A stretch of DNA of 64,000 nucleotides from contig JAHEER010000001.1 in NCBI GenBank assembly GCA_024640625.1, positions 62,001 through 126,000 on the forward strand. Direction: 5' to 3'. The translations under genes were made by a program, and so were the position numbers. Below are positions 32,312-40,780 of the stretch, piece by piece. The DNA is from Desulfobulbaceae bacterium. GTDB lineage: Bacteria; Desulfobacterota; Desulfobulbia; Desulfobulbales; Desulfocapsaceae. The notes below the pieces were generated by a model. The model made no database searches. It was given only the letters and a program-made list of their open reading frames with translations, and was not told the DNA's origin. Each line of letters opens with the position of its first letter. Position 1 is the first letter of the stretch.

Positions 32312-33142
32312 CTATTCAACCTGGTCGGCCCAATCCCTGGTTTCGAACCAGTACTCGTGCCGTTCCTGCAACCATCCTTCCAGGCTGACGCCGGTAATCC
32401 AAGAGTTGAAGAAGGCCAGGGCATCGGGGTCTCCTTTGCGCAAGGCGAAACCGATTGGTTCCTTAGTGAAGGTGCCCTTGACCGGCAAAAAAAGCGTGTC
32501 CTCGTATTGCAGTGCCTCAAAAGCGGGACGCGGTGCGGATCCAACCACGGCATGGACTTTGCCGTTTCTGAGTTCCTGATATGTTTGCGTCTCGTTTTCA
32601 AACATCCTCAAGGTTGCTTCGGGAAGATGCTTCTTGGCGGCAATTACTGCGGTGGTGCCCAGTTTAACCGCCACCTGAACATCTTTCTTGTTGAAATCTT
32701 CAAGCGAGGAGAAGCCCTCAGCCAGCTCTCTATGGGCAACTATCGACATGCCTGAAAAATCATAGGGCCGGGTGAAGTTAACCTTCAGGGCGCGCTTGGG
32801 AAGGATGCCCATACCACCGATGATAACATCGAATTTTCCGGTAAGAAGAGCGGGGATTATGCCTGACCAGGCGGTGGGCACGAACTCGACCTTGACGCCC
32901 ATATCGTTGGCGAGGCGCCTGGCGACATCAATCTCAAAGCCGATGAAGGTGCCGTTTTTGTCTTTCATGGCCCAGGGCTGAAAGGTGTCCATGCCGACCC
33001 TCAGAACGCCGCGTTTAAGGATCTGCTCGATCACGCTTCCCTGGGCAAGATCCTGTTGAACAGACGCCGAGTGGGCGCCGACCGAAGTGAAAAACAGCAG
33101 CAGGCCGGCAATAAATAGATAGAGAAAGAACTTGGTCTTCAT
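32312..33142 (-). CDS. Amino-acid ABC transporter substrate-binding protein
   Basis: This 276-residue protein has a signal peptide (cleavage near Ala23-Ser24) and an SBP_bac_3 domain: RGVLRVGMDTFQPW at the start, GFEIDVARRLA (family mark), and the Arg/Asp ligand contacts in RALKVNFTRPYDFSG. It starts at ATG 33142 behind GGGGGAAAA. It captures a polar amino acid in the periplasm for the two linked permeases. It is from the same fold family as the N-terminal part of the MltF-like gene in this operon. Confidence 0.85.
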   Translation of the reverse strand: MKTKFFLYLFIAGLLLFFTSVGAHSASVQQDLAQGSVIEQILKRGVLRVGMDTFQPWAMKDKNGTFIGFEIDVARRLANDMGVKVEFVPTAWSGIIPALLTGKFDVIIGGMGILPKRALKVNFTRPYDFSGMSIVAHRELAEGFSSLEDFNKKDVQVAVKLGTTAVIAAKKHLPEATLRMFENETQTYQELRNGKVHAVVGSAPRPAFEALQYEDTLFLPVKGTFTKEPIGFALRKGDPDALAFFNSWITGVSLEGWLQERHEYWFETRDWADQVE

Positions 33143-33204
33143 TGGTTTTCCCCCAGATAGCATTGTGCAGGCAACATTGCCAAAATTATTATACCAAACC
33201 CGGA

Positions 33205-34017
33205 TCAGTACCGTTTCAAACGGTTCTCCAGAAAAGCGACAAGAATTGACAAAGTCATTGTAATCACCAGGTAGAGAATGGCAACGGTAAACCAGATCTC
33301 GAAAGTCAGAAAGGTTTCTGATATCAAGGCTTGAGCCTGCATGGTCAGGTCATAAATGGCAATGGTCGAGACCAGGGCCGAATCTTTGATCAAAGAGATT
33401 GCCTGACTGGTCAAAGGCGGTAAAATCGTGCGTATGGCCTGGGGCAGAACGATCAGGCGAAAAATCTGGTAACGGCTGAGTCCCAGGCTGGCCGCCGCCT
33501 CGATCTGGCCGCGGTCCACCGACACAATTCCCGAGCGGAAAATCTCCGAGGCATAGGCACCCTCAAACAGGCTCAAAGCGAGTACCGCGGCAGGAAAACG
33601 ATCGAGTCCCAGAACCGGACCGAGGACGAAATAGATGAAAAATATCTGAATAAGCAGGGGCGTGTTACGCACCACTTCCAGGTAGCAGCGGGCAATAACC
33701 CGGCCCATGACCAGATCTGAGAGGCGCAGCACGGCGGTCAGAAGGCCGATCAGAAAGGCCAGGATGAGGCTGATGGCGGAAATTTTCAAGGTGATGCCGA
33801 GACCGAAAAGCAGCGGTCCGGCCCTCAGGCCTTCGGCCGTTGATTCGAGGATGAACGGCGGGACTTGATACCATTGCCAGTTATAGCCCAGATTCTCCAG
33901 CCCCCTGGAAAACAGATAGGTAAGAACGAGCAGCAGGCAGATAAACTGAAGTATGTCGGTATAGGGAGGTCTCAGCAGAGACCGGTTTGCTCTTCTCTGC
34001 TCTTCCACACCGGTCAT
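33205..34017 (-). CDS. Amino-acid ABC transporter permease (first)
   Basis: This 270-residue membrane protein of the HisM/GlnP class has the RNTPLLIQIFFIYF segment (about residue 128) and the EAA-type loop EAAASLGLSRYQIFRLIVLPQA (core ASLGLSRYQ). It starts four bases after the ligase stop. Together with the other permease and the binding protein it makes an import system; the ATP-hydrolysing subunit must come from elsewhere or be absent. Confidence 0.8.
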   Translation of the reverse strand: MTGVEEQRRANRSLLRPPYTDILQFICLLLVLTYLFSRGLENLGYNWQWYQVPPFILESTAEGLRAGPLLFGLGITLKISAISLILAFLIGLLTAVLRLSDLVMGRVIARCYLEVVRNTPLLIQIFFIYFVLGPVLGLDRFPAAVLALSLFEGAYASEIFRSGIVSVDRGQIEAAASLGLSRYQIFRLIVLPQAIRTILPPLTSQAISLIKDSALVSTIAIYDLTMQAQALISETFLTFEIWFTVAILYLVITMTLSILVAFLENRLKRY

Positions 34018-34021
34018 GGGG

Positions 34022-35554
34022 TTACTTTTTATTTTTTTCTTCGGCCCGCATTTCCTTGACCGTCTCCGTCAGGCTGCGGAAATCAATCTTGCCGCTGCCC
34101 ATCTTGGGGAGGTCTTCGATGACCAAAAATTCTTTGGGCAGGGCTATTTTGGGCAGCTGTTCAGCCAGTTGTTTGAGCACCGGTTTGCGCTCGAGCTTCT
34201 CGGTGGTGACGGCAACGATGCGGGCGCCTTTGGTGGAGTCAGGCACTTCCACCACACAGCACTGCACATCCTCGGGGATGATTCTCTCCAGCACCGATTC
34301 GATCTTAACCAGCGATACCATCTCCCCGCCGATTTTCACAAACCGCTTGACCCTGCCGACGTGCCAGAGATAGCCATCCTCATCGAGGTTGCCCATATCT
34401 CCAGTGTCATACCAGCCCTGGCGAATGTGCAGGGAGGTCTGTTCAAAATCGTCGTAGTAGCCCAGCATGACGTTGTCGCCTTTGACCAGGATGCGGCCAT
34501 CTTCTCCAGGGCCGCACTCCTCGCCGGTTTCGTAGTGCTCGATGCGGACCTGTACGCCGGGAATGGGCTTACCAACGCTGCCCGGGCGATTGCTGCCCGG
34601 GATATTGGTGGATATGACCGGTGAACACTCGGTGGCCCCATAGCCCTCGAACAGGGTCTGCCCGTGCTTTTCCTTGTAGGCTTCGCGCAACGATTCGGGA
34701 CATTTGTCGGCACCGACCAGGGCCACCCGGAGCGCGTCGAAGTCACCTTTTTCCGACCTGCGCAAATAGCCCCAGTAGAAAGCCGGCGTGCCGACCAGCA
34801 GGGTGGCCTGGTGATCTCTGGCGATTTCGCAGATTTTCCGGTATTCGAGCGGATTGGCATAGGTGAGGATTCTGGCCCCGTGATAAATGGGGATCCAGAA
34901 ATTCACTGTCAGCCCAAAGACATGAAAGTAGGGAAGGGTGGAGAGAAACACATCATCTGAGTTGAACTCGAAACACTCTGAGCATGAGGCCACGTTGGCG
35001 AGGATATTCTTGTGGGAAAGCTGAACCGCCTTGGGATCTTTTTCACTGCCGCTGGTGAAGAGAATAACAGCGATATTGTTTTCTTTGCCGCCGTGCACGA
35101 AGGTTTTTATCATCGCTACCGGCAGTTTGGAGATCAGGGCCGCCCTTACTTTCTGAAGTGCATTGATCGACTCCATTATATCTTCTATGTAGACCATGCC
35201 GTCCACATAAGGACACTCGATCTTCTCGAGCAGCGCTTTCGAGGTGATGATGGTGCGGAATCCACATTTTTTCTGGGCATACATGGCATTCTGATCCGCC
35301 CCGGTGGAGTAGTTGATCATCACCGGCGTGCGGCCGCTCATCAGTGCCCCTATTTTAGCCAGGATACAGCCCGCCGAAGTGGGCAGCATGATGCCGATGA
35401 AGCCGTGGTCATATTTCTTCAGTATCGAGGCCAGCAGGATAGAGGCGATGAGCGAACGGGAGTAGGTCAGTTTCCTGTTGGTGGTAAAATCCTCGATGGC
35501 CATTTTTTCGCCGTGTTGCTTGGCGATCTGGATAAACCGATGATGTAGCAGCAC
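34022..35554 (-). CDS. AMP-forming acyl-CoA/acyl-ACP synthetase-like ligase
   Basis: This 510-residue adenylate-forming enzyme starts at GTG 35554 behind GGGGAGG. It has the P-loop-like LFTSGSEKDPKAVQLSHKN region (core TSGSEKDPK, about residue 172), the FEGYGATECSPV motif near 310 and the GWYDTGDMG adenylate motif near 395, and ends with the catalytic Lys region MGSGKIDFRSL. It most resembles the synthetase half of Aas, which activates fatty acids for membrane lipid repair. The acyltransferase half is missing. It sits between an MltF-like transglycosylase and ABC permeases, suggesting an envelope role. Confidence 0.75.
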   Translation of the reverse strand: MLLHHRFIQIAKQHGEKMAIEDFTTNRKLTYSRSLIASILLASILKKYDHGFIGIMLPTSAGCILAKIGALMSGRTPVMINYSTGADQNAMYAQKKCGFRTIITSKALLEKIECPYVDGMVYIEDIMESINALQKVRAALISKLPVAMIKTFVHGGKENNIAVILFTSGSEKDPKAVQLSHKNILANVASCSECFEFNSDDVFLSTLPYFHVFGLTVNFWIPIYHGARILTYANPLEYRKICEIARDHQATLLVGTPAFYWGYLRRSEKGDFDALRVALVGADKCPESLREAYKEKHGQTLFEGYGATECSPVISTNIPGSNRPGSVGKPIPGVQVRIEHYETGEECGPGEDGRILVKGDNVMLGYYDDFEQTSLHIRQGWYDTGDMGNLDEDGYLWHVGRVKRFVKIGGEMVSLVKIESVLERIIPEDVQCCVVEVPDSTKGARIVAVTTEKLERKPVLKQLAEQLPKIALPKEFLVIEDLPKMGSGKIDFRSLTETVKEMRAEEKNKK

Positions 35555-35570
35555 CTGCGCCTCCCCGTGT

Positions 35571-37049
35571 CTACTTCTTCTTCTTCGACGATCCACTCAG
35601 GTGGACCGTTCCCTTCGCTTCCATTTTATCTTCCAGCAGCTTATAGGCCACGTAGTATTTGAGTATGTTGCTGACGTACTGCACTGTCTCCCGGCCAATC
35701 TGTTTGGCGGCGACTACTTCGACATTGCCGAACCACTGGTTGGGATCGAGCCCCATCTTCTTGGCGTCGGCCCGCATCTTCGCCACTTTGGCCGGACCGG
35801 CGTTGTAGGAGGCGAAGGAAAACAGAGCACGATTCCGTTCGTCGAGATCGGGATCTTTGGCGAAATAGTTGTCTGCCATGAAGCGCAGATATTTGGTCCC
35901 CGCATGGATATTGGGGTCGAGCTCGTAGATGTCAGGAATCCCGACATTTTTGTCTTTGGCCGTGGAGGGCAGAATCTGCATGACGCCGACCGCCCCGGCC
36001 TGACTTTTGAGGTTCTGGTCAAGCTTCGACTCCTGGTAGGCGAGGGCGGCGAGCATCAGGTGGTCGAAATCGTATAGTTCACCATACTTCTTGAAGAACC
36101 GTACAGTGAGGTTAAAGCGTTGCATATGCTCGTTGTAGATGGAGTTGGTGATGTAGTCGGAATCTTCAAAATAGCGTTTGATGAGGATATTTCCCATCAG
36201 GGTTCCCGCTTTATGATTTTTGATGAACTCATTGACCGCGGTCATCAGTCTGGGTGTATTCTTACGAACTGCCCAGCCGATTTTTCCTTCGGTGCGGAAC
36301 TTGATTTCCGGGTGCAGCTGAATCTTATCAAAAACCTGGGCCCAGAGTTCACCTTTATGGCTGTCGATGACCATATACTCGATCAAGCCGGCGTTGAGCA
36401 TCTCGAGTAGATCCTCATCTTCGAGGTGGTCGTCCGCTTCGACAATCTTGACTTTCTTTTTGTTTAACGATTTCAGAGATTCATTGAGCTTGACCAGGCT
36501 TGCATAATAGCTGCTTGACTTCCTGGCGTGGATTTCTTTGCCGGCCAGATCGAAGATTGAATTCAGCGTGTCTTCACCCGCCTGGGAAACAAGAATTTCA
36601 TCGATTCCTTTGCCGATTGGATCGGAGAAATCCACCATTTTTAAACGTTCTTTTGTGATGGTCAGGTTGCCGACCGCCAGATCCCCTTTACCTGCTGCCA
36701 GGTGCGGGAGGAGGTCTTGGCGGGCGGTGGGAATGACCAACACATGTAATTTCAGCGTCTTGGTCTTGAATTTCTCATTGATGAATTTTTCGAAAAGTTT
36801 GACCAGGTCGTAGCTGGCTCCCCGCGGCTGGGCACCGTCAAAGAAGTAAAAGGTCCTCGAGTAGGGCATCAGCACCCTGATGAGCCGTTTGTCGGCCATT
36901 TTGTCGAGATCACCTTTAAATTCCGCACTTATTAAAGGGAAATCATCCGCCTCAGAACTCTTGTCAGCAGCATCTGCCAGGCAGTTAACAAGCGCCGGTC
37001 CAGAGAAGAGCTGAACAAAAGCCGTCAAAATAAGGATACGCAATAGCAT
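35571..37049 (-). CDS. mltF: Membrane-bound lytic murein transglycosylase F-like protein
   Basis: This 492-residue exported protein has a signal peptide, an N-terminal SBP_bac_3 domain (about 50-290) and a C-terminal SLT lysozyme-like domain (about 310-470). The catalytic Glu is in AALAYQESKLDQNL (about residue 340), followed by GAVGVMQILPSTA and FASYNAGPAKV, all typical for MltF. It cleaves glycan strands of peptidoglycan, regulated by the binding domain. ATG 37049 is chosen; a TTG 12 bases upstream is also possible. It heads the envelope operon, downstream of rmuC. Confidence 0.85.
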   Translation of the reverse strand: MLLRILILTAFVQLFSGPALVNCLADAADKSSEADDFPLISAEFKGDLDKMADKRLIRVLMPYSRTFYFFDGAQPRGASYDLVKLFEKFINEKFKTKTLKLHVLVIPTARQDLLPHLAAGKGDLAVGNLTITKERLKMVDFSDPIGKGIDEILVSQAGEDTLNSIFDLAGKEIHARKSSSYYASLVKLNESLKSLNKKKVKIVEADDHLEDEDLLEMLNAGLIEYMVIDSHKGELWAQVFDKIQLHPEIKFRTEGKIGWAVRKNTPRLMTAVNEFIKNHKAGTLMGNILIKRYFEDSDYITNSIYNEHMQRFNLTVRFFKKYGELYDFDHLMLAALAYQESKLDQNLKSQAGAVGVMQILPSTAKDKNVGIPDIYELDPNIHAGTKYLRFMADNYFAKDPDLDERNRALFSFASYNAGPAKVAKMRADAKKMGLDPNQWFGNVEVVAAKQIGRETVQYVSNILKYYVAYKLLEDKMEAKGTVHLSGSSKKKK

Positions 37050-37086
37050 AGAGGGTCTCAAAAGGTTGTGAGCGGGTTTTAAACAC

Positions 37087-38334
37087 TCATTTGGTCTTGC
37101 CGACCGTAAGAGTCGGTAGTTCTTCTTTCACTTTGACTCCCAGATCCGGAAATCTGGCGGCCTGGGATATCAGATTGCCGCGGCCCTGAGTCAGCTTGCT
37201 TATCGCCATGTCGTAGCTGTCTTTGCAATTGTCGAGCTGATGACCAAGTTTCTCCATATCGGCGAGAAATCCACGCAGCTTATTGTACAGGGACCCTGCT
37301 CTTTCTGCAATTTCCACCGCGTTGCGGTTCTGGCGTTCATGCTGCCAGAAATATTCGACCATACGCAGGGTGGCCAGCAATGTCGTTGGAGTTACGATAA
37401 TCACTTTCCGGGCATACATTTCGGTGAGCAGCTTCTCTTCGCTCTGAATGGCTGTGGAAAAGGCTCCTTCGATGGGAATAAACATGAGGACGAAATCGAG
37501 GCTGCGCAGCCCCCTGAGCGAGCTGTAATCCTTCTGGCTCAATGATTTCACGTGACTGCGTATCGATCTGATGTGCTCGGTTAAAGCGTCCTGGCGCTCA
37601 GACTCGCTGTCTCCATTGACGAATTTGGTCCAGCCGGCCAGCGACACTTTTGAATCGATGACGATATCCTTGCCGTCAGGAAGATGGATAATGACATCAG
37701 GTCGATAGAGACGGTTGGTGTCGTCCCGCAAGGCGCTCTGGGTCTCAAATTCATGCCCATTTCTCAGCCCCGACTGCTCGAGCACCCGCGTCAGTATGAT
37801 CTCACCCCAGGTTCCCTGCTGCCGGTTGTCTCCCGAAATTGCCCGGCTCAACCGAACAGCCTCTTCATTAATCCTGTCATTGAGTTCCCGCAGGTTCAGC
37901 AGTTCCTGTTTCAGTGAGGAATGATCCCTGGATTCCTCCAGAAAAATCGTCTCAATTCGGTCACGAAAGGCACTTAGCTGATCCTGGTAGGGCTTGAGCA
38001 GGTGGTCGATCTTTTCACTATTTTGGCGAGTGAGAATCTGAGTTTTCTCATCGAAGATCTCCTGGGCGAGATTTCTGAACTGCAGACGCATCGATTCTCC
38101 CGTCTTTTGCAGCAGATCAATCTTCTCTTCCTTGAAATGGGTTTCGAGCTCGACTTTTTCCCGGTAGCTGTTGTGCTCGGCAAGCAGTTCCCGGTAGCGC
38201 TTCTTCCACTTGATGATGAGCCAGACCATCAGAAAAAAGCAGACCAGTGCTCCGAGACCTGCCCAGAAAAAGGGCAGAAGTTGACCAATCGACAGAGATT
38301 CCAGGTAAGAATCCAGTTTGTCTGCAAGATTCAT
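37087..38334 (-). CDS. rmuC: RmuC family protein (DNA recombination/inversion limiting)
   Basis: This 415-residue protein has one N-terminal membrane helix (about 15-42), a long coiled coil (about 50-165) and an RmuC nuclease-like domain (about 175-390) with the GTWGEIILTRVLEQSGL start and the VIDSKVSLAGW motif containing the Asp and Lys expected of a PD-(D/E)xK fold. RmuC reduces inversion at short inverted repeats in E. coli. It may start the operon that continues with mltF 37 bases further. No strong ribosome site is seen. Confidence 0.85.
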   Translation of the reverse strand: MNLADKLDSYLESLSIGQLLPFFWAGLGALVCFFLMVWLIIKWKKRYRELLAEHNSYREKVELETHFKEEKIDLLQKTGESMRLQFRNLAQEIFDEKTQILTRQNSEKIDHLLKPYQDQLSAFRDRIETIFLEESRDHSSLKQELLNLRELNDRINEEAVRLSRAISGDNRQQGTWGEIILTRVLEQSGLRNGHEFETQSALRDDTNRLYRPDVIIHLPDGKDIVIDSKVSLAGWTKFVNGDSESERQDALTEHIRSIRSHVKSLSQKDYSSLRGLRSLDFVLMFIPIEGAFSTAIQSEEKLLTEMYARKVIIVTPTTLLATLRMVEYFWQHERQNRNAVEIAERAGSLYNKLRGFLADMEKLGHQLDNCKDSYDMAISKLTQGRGNLISQAARFPDLGVKVKEELPTLTVGKTK

Positions 38335-38555
38335 TTAGATAATTGGAAGACCATTGCACTGCTCTTCCGGAAATACTTCAGAAGTTCGAGCGGGGACGAA
38401 TTATACATAGCGACATAAGTCCACTCCATCCCCTCATGCAGCGTTGCTCGCTGTGGTGGTTGCTTACCGCGCTACCAGGCTGCTCCGCCGGTTCCTCGCT
38501 GGCGCCTTGCCTGCCTGGGTGCCTAGAACTTATGCCGTTATGTATACTTGTATAC

Positions 38556-38897
38556 TTAGCCCAGCGGGCCTCTCAGCTGCCGGCCGCCGAGGATATGCAT
38601 ATGAACGTGAAAAACGACCTGGCAGCCTTCAGGGCCATTGTTGAAAATTACCCGGTAGCCTTTGTCGAGCCCTTTCTCGGCAGCCAGTTCGGCGCCCGTG
38701 CGCACCATTTTGCCGATTAACTGGTCATCTCCCTGTTGAATTTCGCTCAGATCACTATAGTGTTTTTTGGGAATGACCAGAAAATGGGTTGGAGCCTGGG
38801 GAGCAATATCATTGAACGCCAGGACCTCGTCATCTTCATAGACTTTATCGGCCGGAATCTCTCCGGCGATGATTTTGCAGAACAGGCAGTCACTCAT
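38556..38897 (-). CDS. HIT family nucleotide hydrolase/transferase
   Basis: This 113-residue protein starts at ATG 38897 behind GGAGAGGG. It has the zinc-ribbon-like CLFCKI at residues 4-9 and the histidine triad HVHMHILGG near the C-terminus (about residue 98). HinT-type enzymes hydrolyse nucleotide phosphoramidates such as AMP-lysine. It is a single leftward gene. The gap 38335-38555 toward rmuC has two GTATAC repeats (38542-38555) and no gene. Confidence 0.85.
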   Translation of the reverse strand: MSDCLFCKIIAGEIPADKVYEDDEVLAFNDIAPQAPTHFLVIPKKHYSDLSEIQQGDDQLIGKMVRTGAELAAEKGLDKGYRVIFNNGPEGCQVVFHVHMHILGGRQLRGPLG

Positions 38898-39211
38898 GAT
38901 CCCTCTCCTTTTCTGAATTGGCGGTGAGGATATTTTTACTATACCCGGTGATTTGTGCAACGGGGAATTTGTCTGGCCCCTTGAGAATTGGGAAGTCTGG
39001 TGTTAGGCTCTAGCGCTCGTGAGGAGCGGCTACCGTGGAAAAGTGGTTTGTGGTCCAATGGCCGGGGTCGGCGGGAAATTTTTCTCCTCGGGCGCCTCTA
39101 CATGGGTGCGGTTAAATTTCACTGTACGCCTTGATAGCGCGGCAAAATCAAAATTTTGCAGAGTAGTCTGAGAAAAGGGAAACATTTTAATTTGCTGTCT
39201 GCGGGTGGTTC
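38898..39211. other. Divergent intergenic region, no gene seen
   Basis: Between the HIT gene and the radical SAM gene are 314 bases with no supported coding frame or terminator. Both genes probably have their promoters here, but I could not place convincing boxes. Confidence 0.3.
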
Positions 39212-40780
39212 TTGATAACGACTTCAGCGCCAAAGATTCTTCTCGTCAACCCTCCGGTTGCCAAGCCTGCCGAGCCTCCTGCGGGTATTGCACGGCTGGC
39301 AGGAGCGTTGCGCAGCAACGGTATCGCCTGCGGAGTGCTCGATCTTAACCTGCATTGCCTGCTCGGCCAGTTCGACCATGAGGTTGAAGCCGAGGACACA
39401 TGGAGCAGGCGGTCCCGTAAAAACCGGCAACGAAATCTCGTCCAGCTGAGAGCTCCGGAGCTTTACCAAAGTTTCGACCGCTACCAGCGGGTGATCAACG
39501 ATCTGGGGAGGCTGCTGAGCCTGGCCGGCAGAAAATCAGGCTGCGAGATTACCCTGGCAAACTACCACGATCCCCAGAGGTCTCCTGTGAGCAGTACTGA
39601 TCTGCTGGCCAGTGCTGAGCAGTTCGAAGACAATCATTTCTATCCCCTGTTCAGCTCCGTAATTGAGGAAGCGCTGGCTGTCCATCAACCCTCTTACGTG
39701 GGACTGTCCCTCTCCTATCTCAGCCAGGCGCTGCCTGCTTTTGCCGTGGCCGGGTTCCTTCGGCGCCACCATCCAAAACTCAGGATCATTGCCGGCGGCG
39801 GCCTGATCAGCTCGTGGATGAGCAGCCCCGCCTGGAACGAACCCTTCAGGGGACTTTTTGATTACTGCATAGCCGGCCCCGGGGAAAACCCGCTGCTCCA
39901 GCTGTGTGGCCAAGAGTCCGGAAGCGCTCTGGGCCGATTCTGCTATGACGATTACAACATGGCCGCCTACCTGTCGCCGGGCACCATTGTGCCTTATAGC
40001 GCATCCCATGGTTGCTATTGGCAAAAATGTCAATTTTGCCCGGATTTTGCGGAGGGTTCCTGCTACACGGCCAAACCGGCCTCCGCGGCTCTGGCGGAAA
40101 TCGACACGCTCGTACACACGCACCATCCGGCGCTGGTGCACCTGCTTGATAATGCCGTCAGCCCCGCTCTATTGAGAGAACTCGCCGGTTCGGGATTGAC
40201 GGTTCCCTGGTATGGTTTTGCCCGTTGTGAAAAAGAGCTTGAGGACTTCGATTTCTGTGCCGCTCTGAAACAGTCCGGCTGCGTGATGCTTAAACTGGGG
40301 TTGGAGTCCGGCTCAGCGCGGGTATTGGAAAGGATGAACAAAGGAATCGATCCGGAGCGGGCGGCCCGTATACTTGGCAACCTTCACCGGGCCGGAATCG
40401 GGGCTTATGTGTATCTGCTCTTCGGCACACCGGCAGAAACCGAGTCAGAGGCATTGCTGACCCTTGATTTCGTTCGCAGGAACCGGGAGGCGATCACCTA
40501 TCTCAATCTGGCGATTTTCAACATGCCGGTCTGCAGCCCTGAAGCGGTCAATTTGCAGAACCGGTTTTCCGACGGAGATCTCTCTCTTTATTGTGATTTC
40601 GTTCATCCCGGAGGCTGGGATAGAAAAGCGGTACGCAATTTTTTGCAGAAGCGCTTTCGCAGGGATCCGCTTATCAGAGCGATCGAACGCCGCAGCCCGG
40701 GCGTCTTCGGCTCCAATCACGCCCCCTTTTTATTGCAGAGCTACCGGGAGCCGTGGAGCGGGCTCCGTTATTCTATTTAG
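39212..40780 (+). CDS. B12-binding-type radical SAM protein
   Basis: This 522-residue enzyme starts at TTG 39212 behind GGGTGG. An N-terminal cobalamin-binding-like Rossmann part (residues 8-225, ILLVNPP at the start, GGGLISS near 195) precedes a radical SAM TIM-barrel with Fe-S Cys268, Cys273 and Cys276 (CYWQKCQFC, the CX4CX2C variant common in this subgroup). The DxHxxG site for corrinoid is not seen, so cobalamin binding is uncertain. It ends overlapping clpA by eight bases in convergent orientation. Its reaction is unknown. Confidence 0.8.
   Translation: MITTSAPKILLVNPPVAKPAEPPAGIARLAGALRSNGIACGVLDLNLHCLLGQFDHEVEAEDTWSRRSRKNRQRNLVQLRAPELYQSFDRYQRVINDLGRLLSLAGRKSGCEITLANYHDPQRSPVSSTDLLASAEQFEDNHFYPLFSSVIEEALAVHQPSYVGLSLSYLSQALPAFAVAGFLRRHHPKLRIIAGGGLISSWMSSPAWNEPFRGLFDYCIAGPGENPLLQLCGQESGSALGRFCYDDYNMAAYLSPGTIVPYSASHGCYWQKCQFCPDFAEGSCYTAKPASAALAEIDTLVHTHHPALVHLLDNAVSPALLRELAGSGLTVPWYGFARCEKELEDFDFCAALKQSGCVMLKLGLESGSARVLERMNKGIDPERAARILGNLHRAGIGAYVYLLFGTPAETESEALLTLDFVRRNREAITYLNLAIFNMPVCSPEAVNLQNRFSDGDLSLYCDFVHPGGWDRKAVRNFLQKRFRRDPLIRAIERRSPGVFGSNHAPFLLQSYREPWSGLRYSI

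Noticed and set aside
38542-38555. GTATAC repeats as CRISPR or attachment site
   Set aside because: Only two six-base copies without array structure or nearby integrase.
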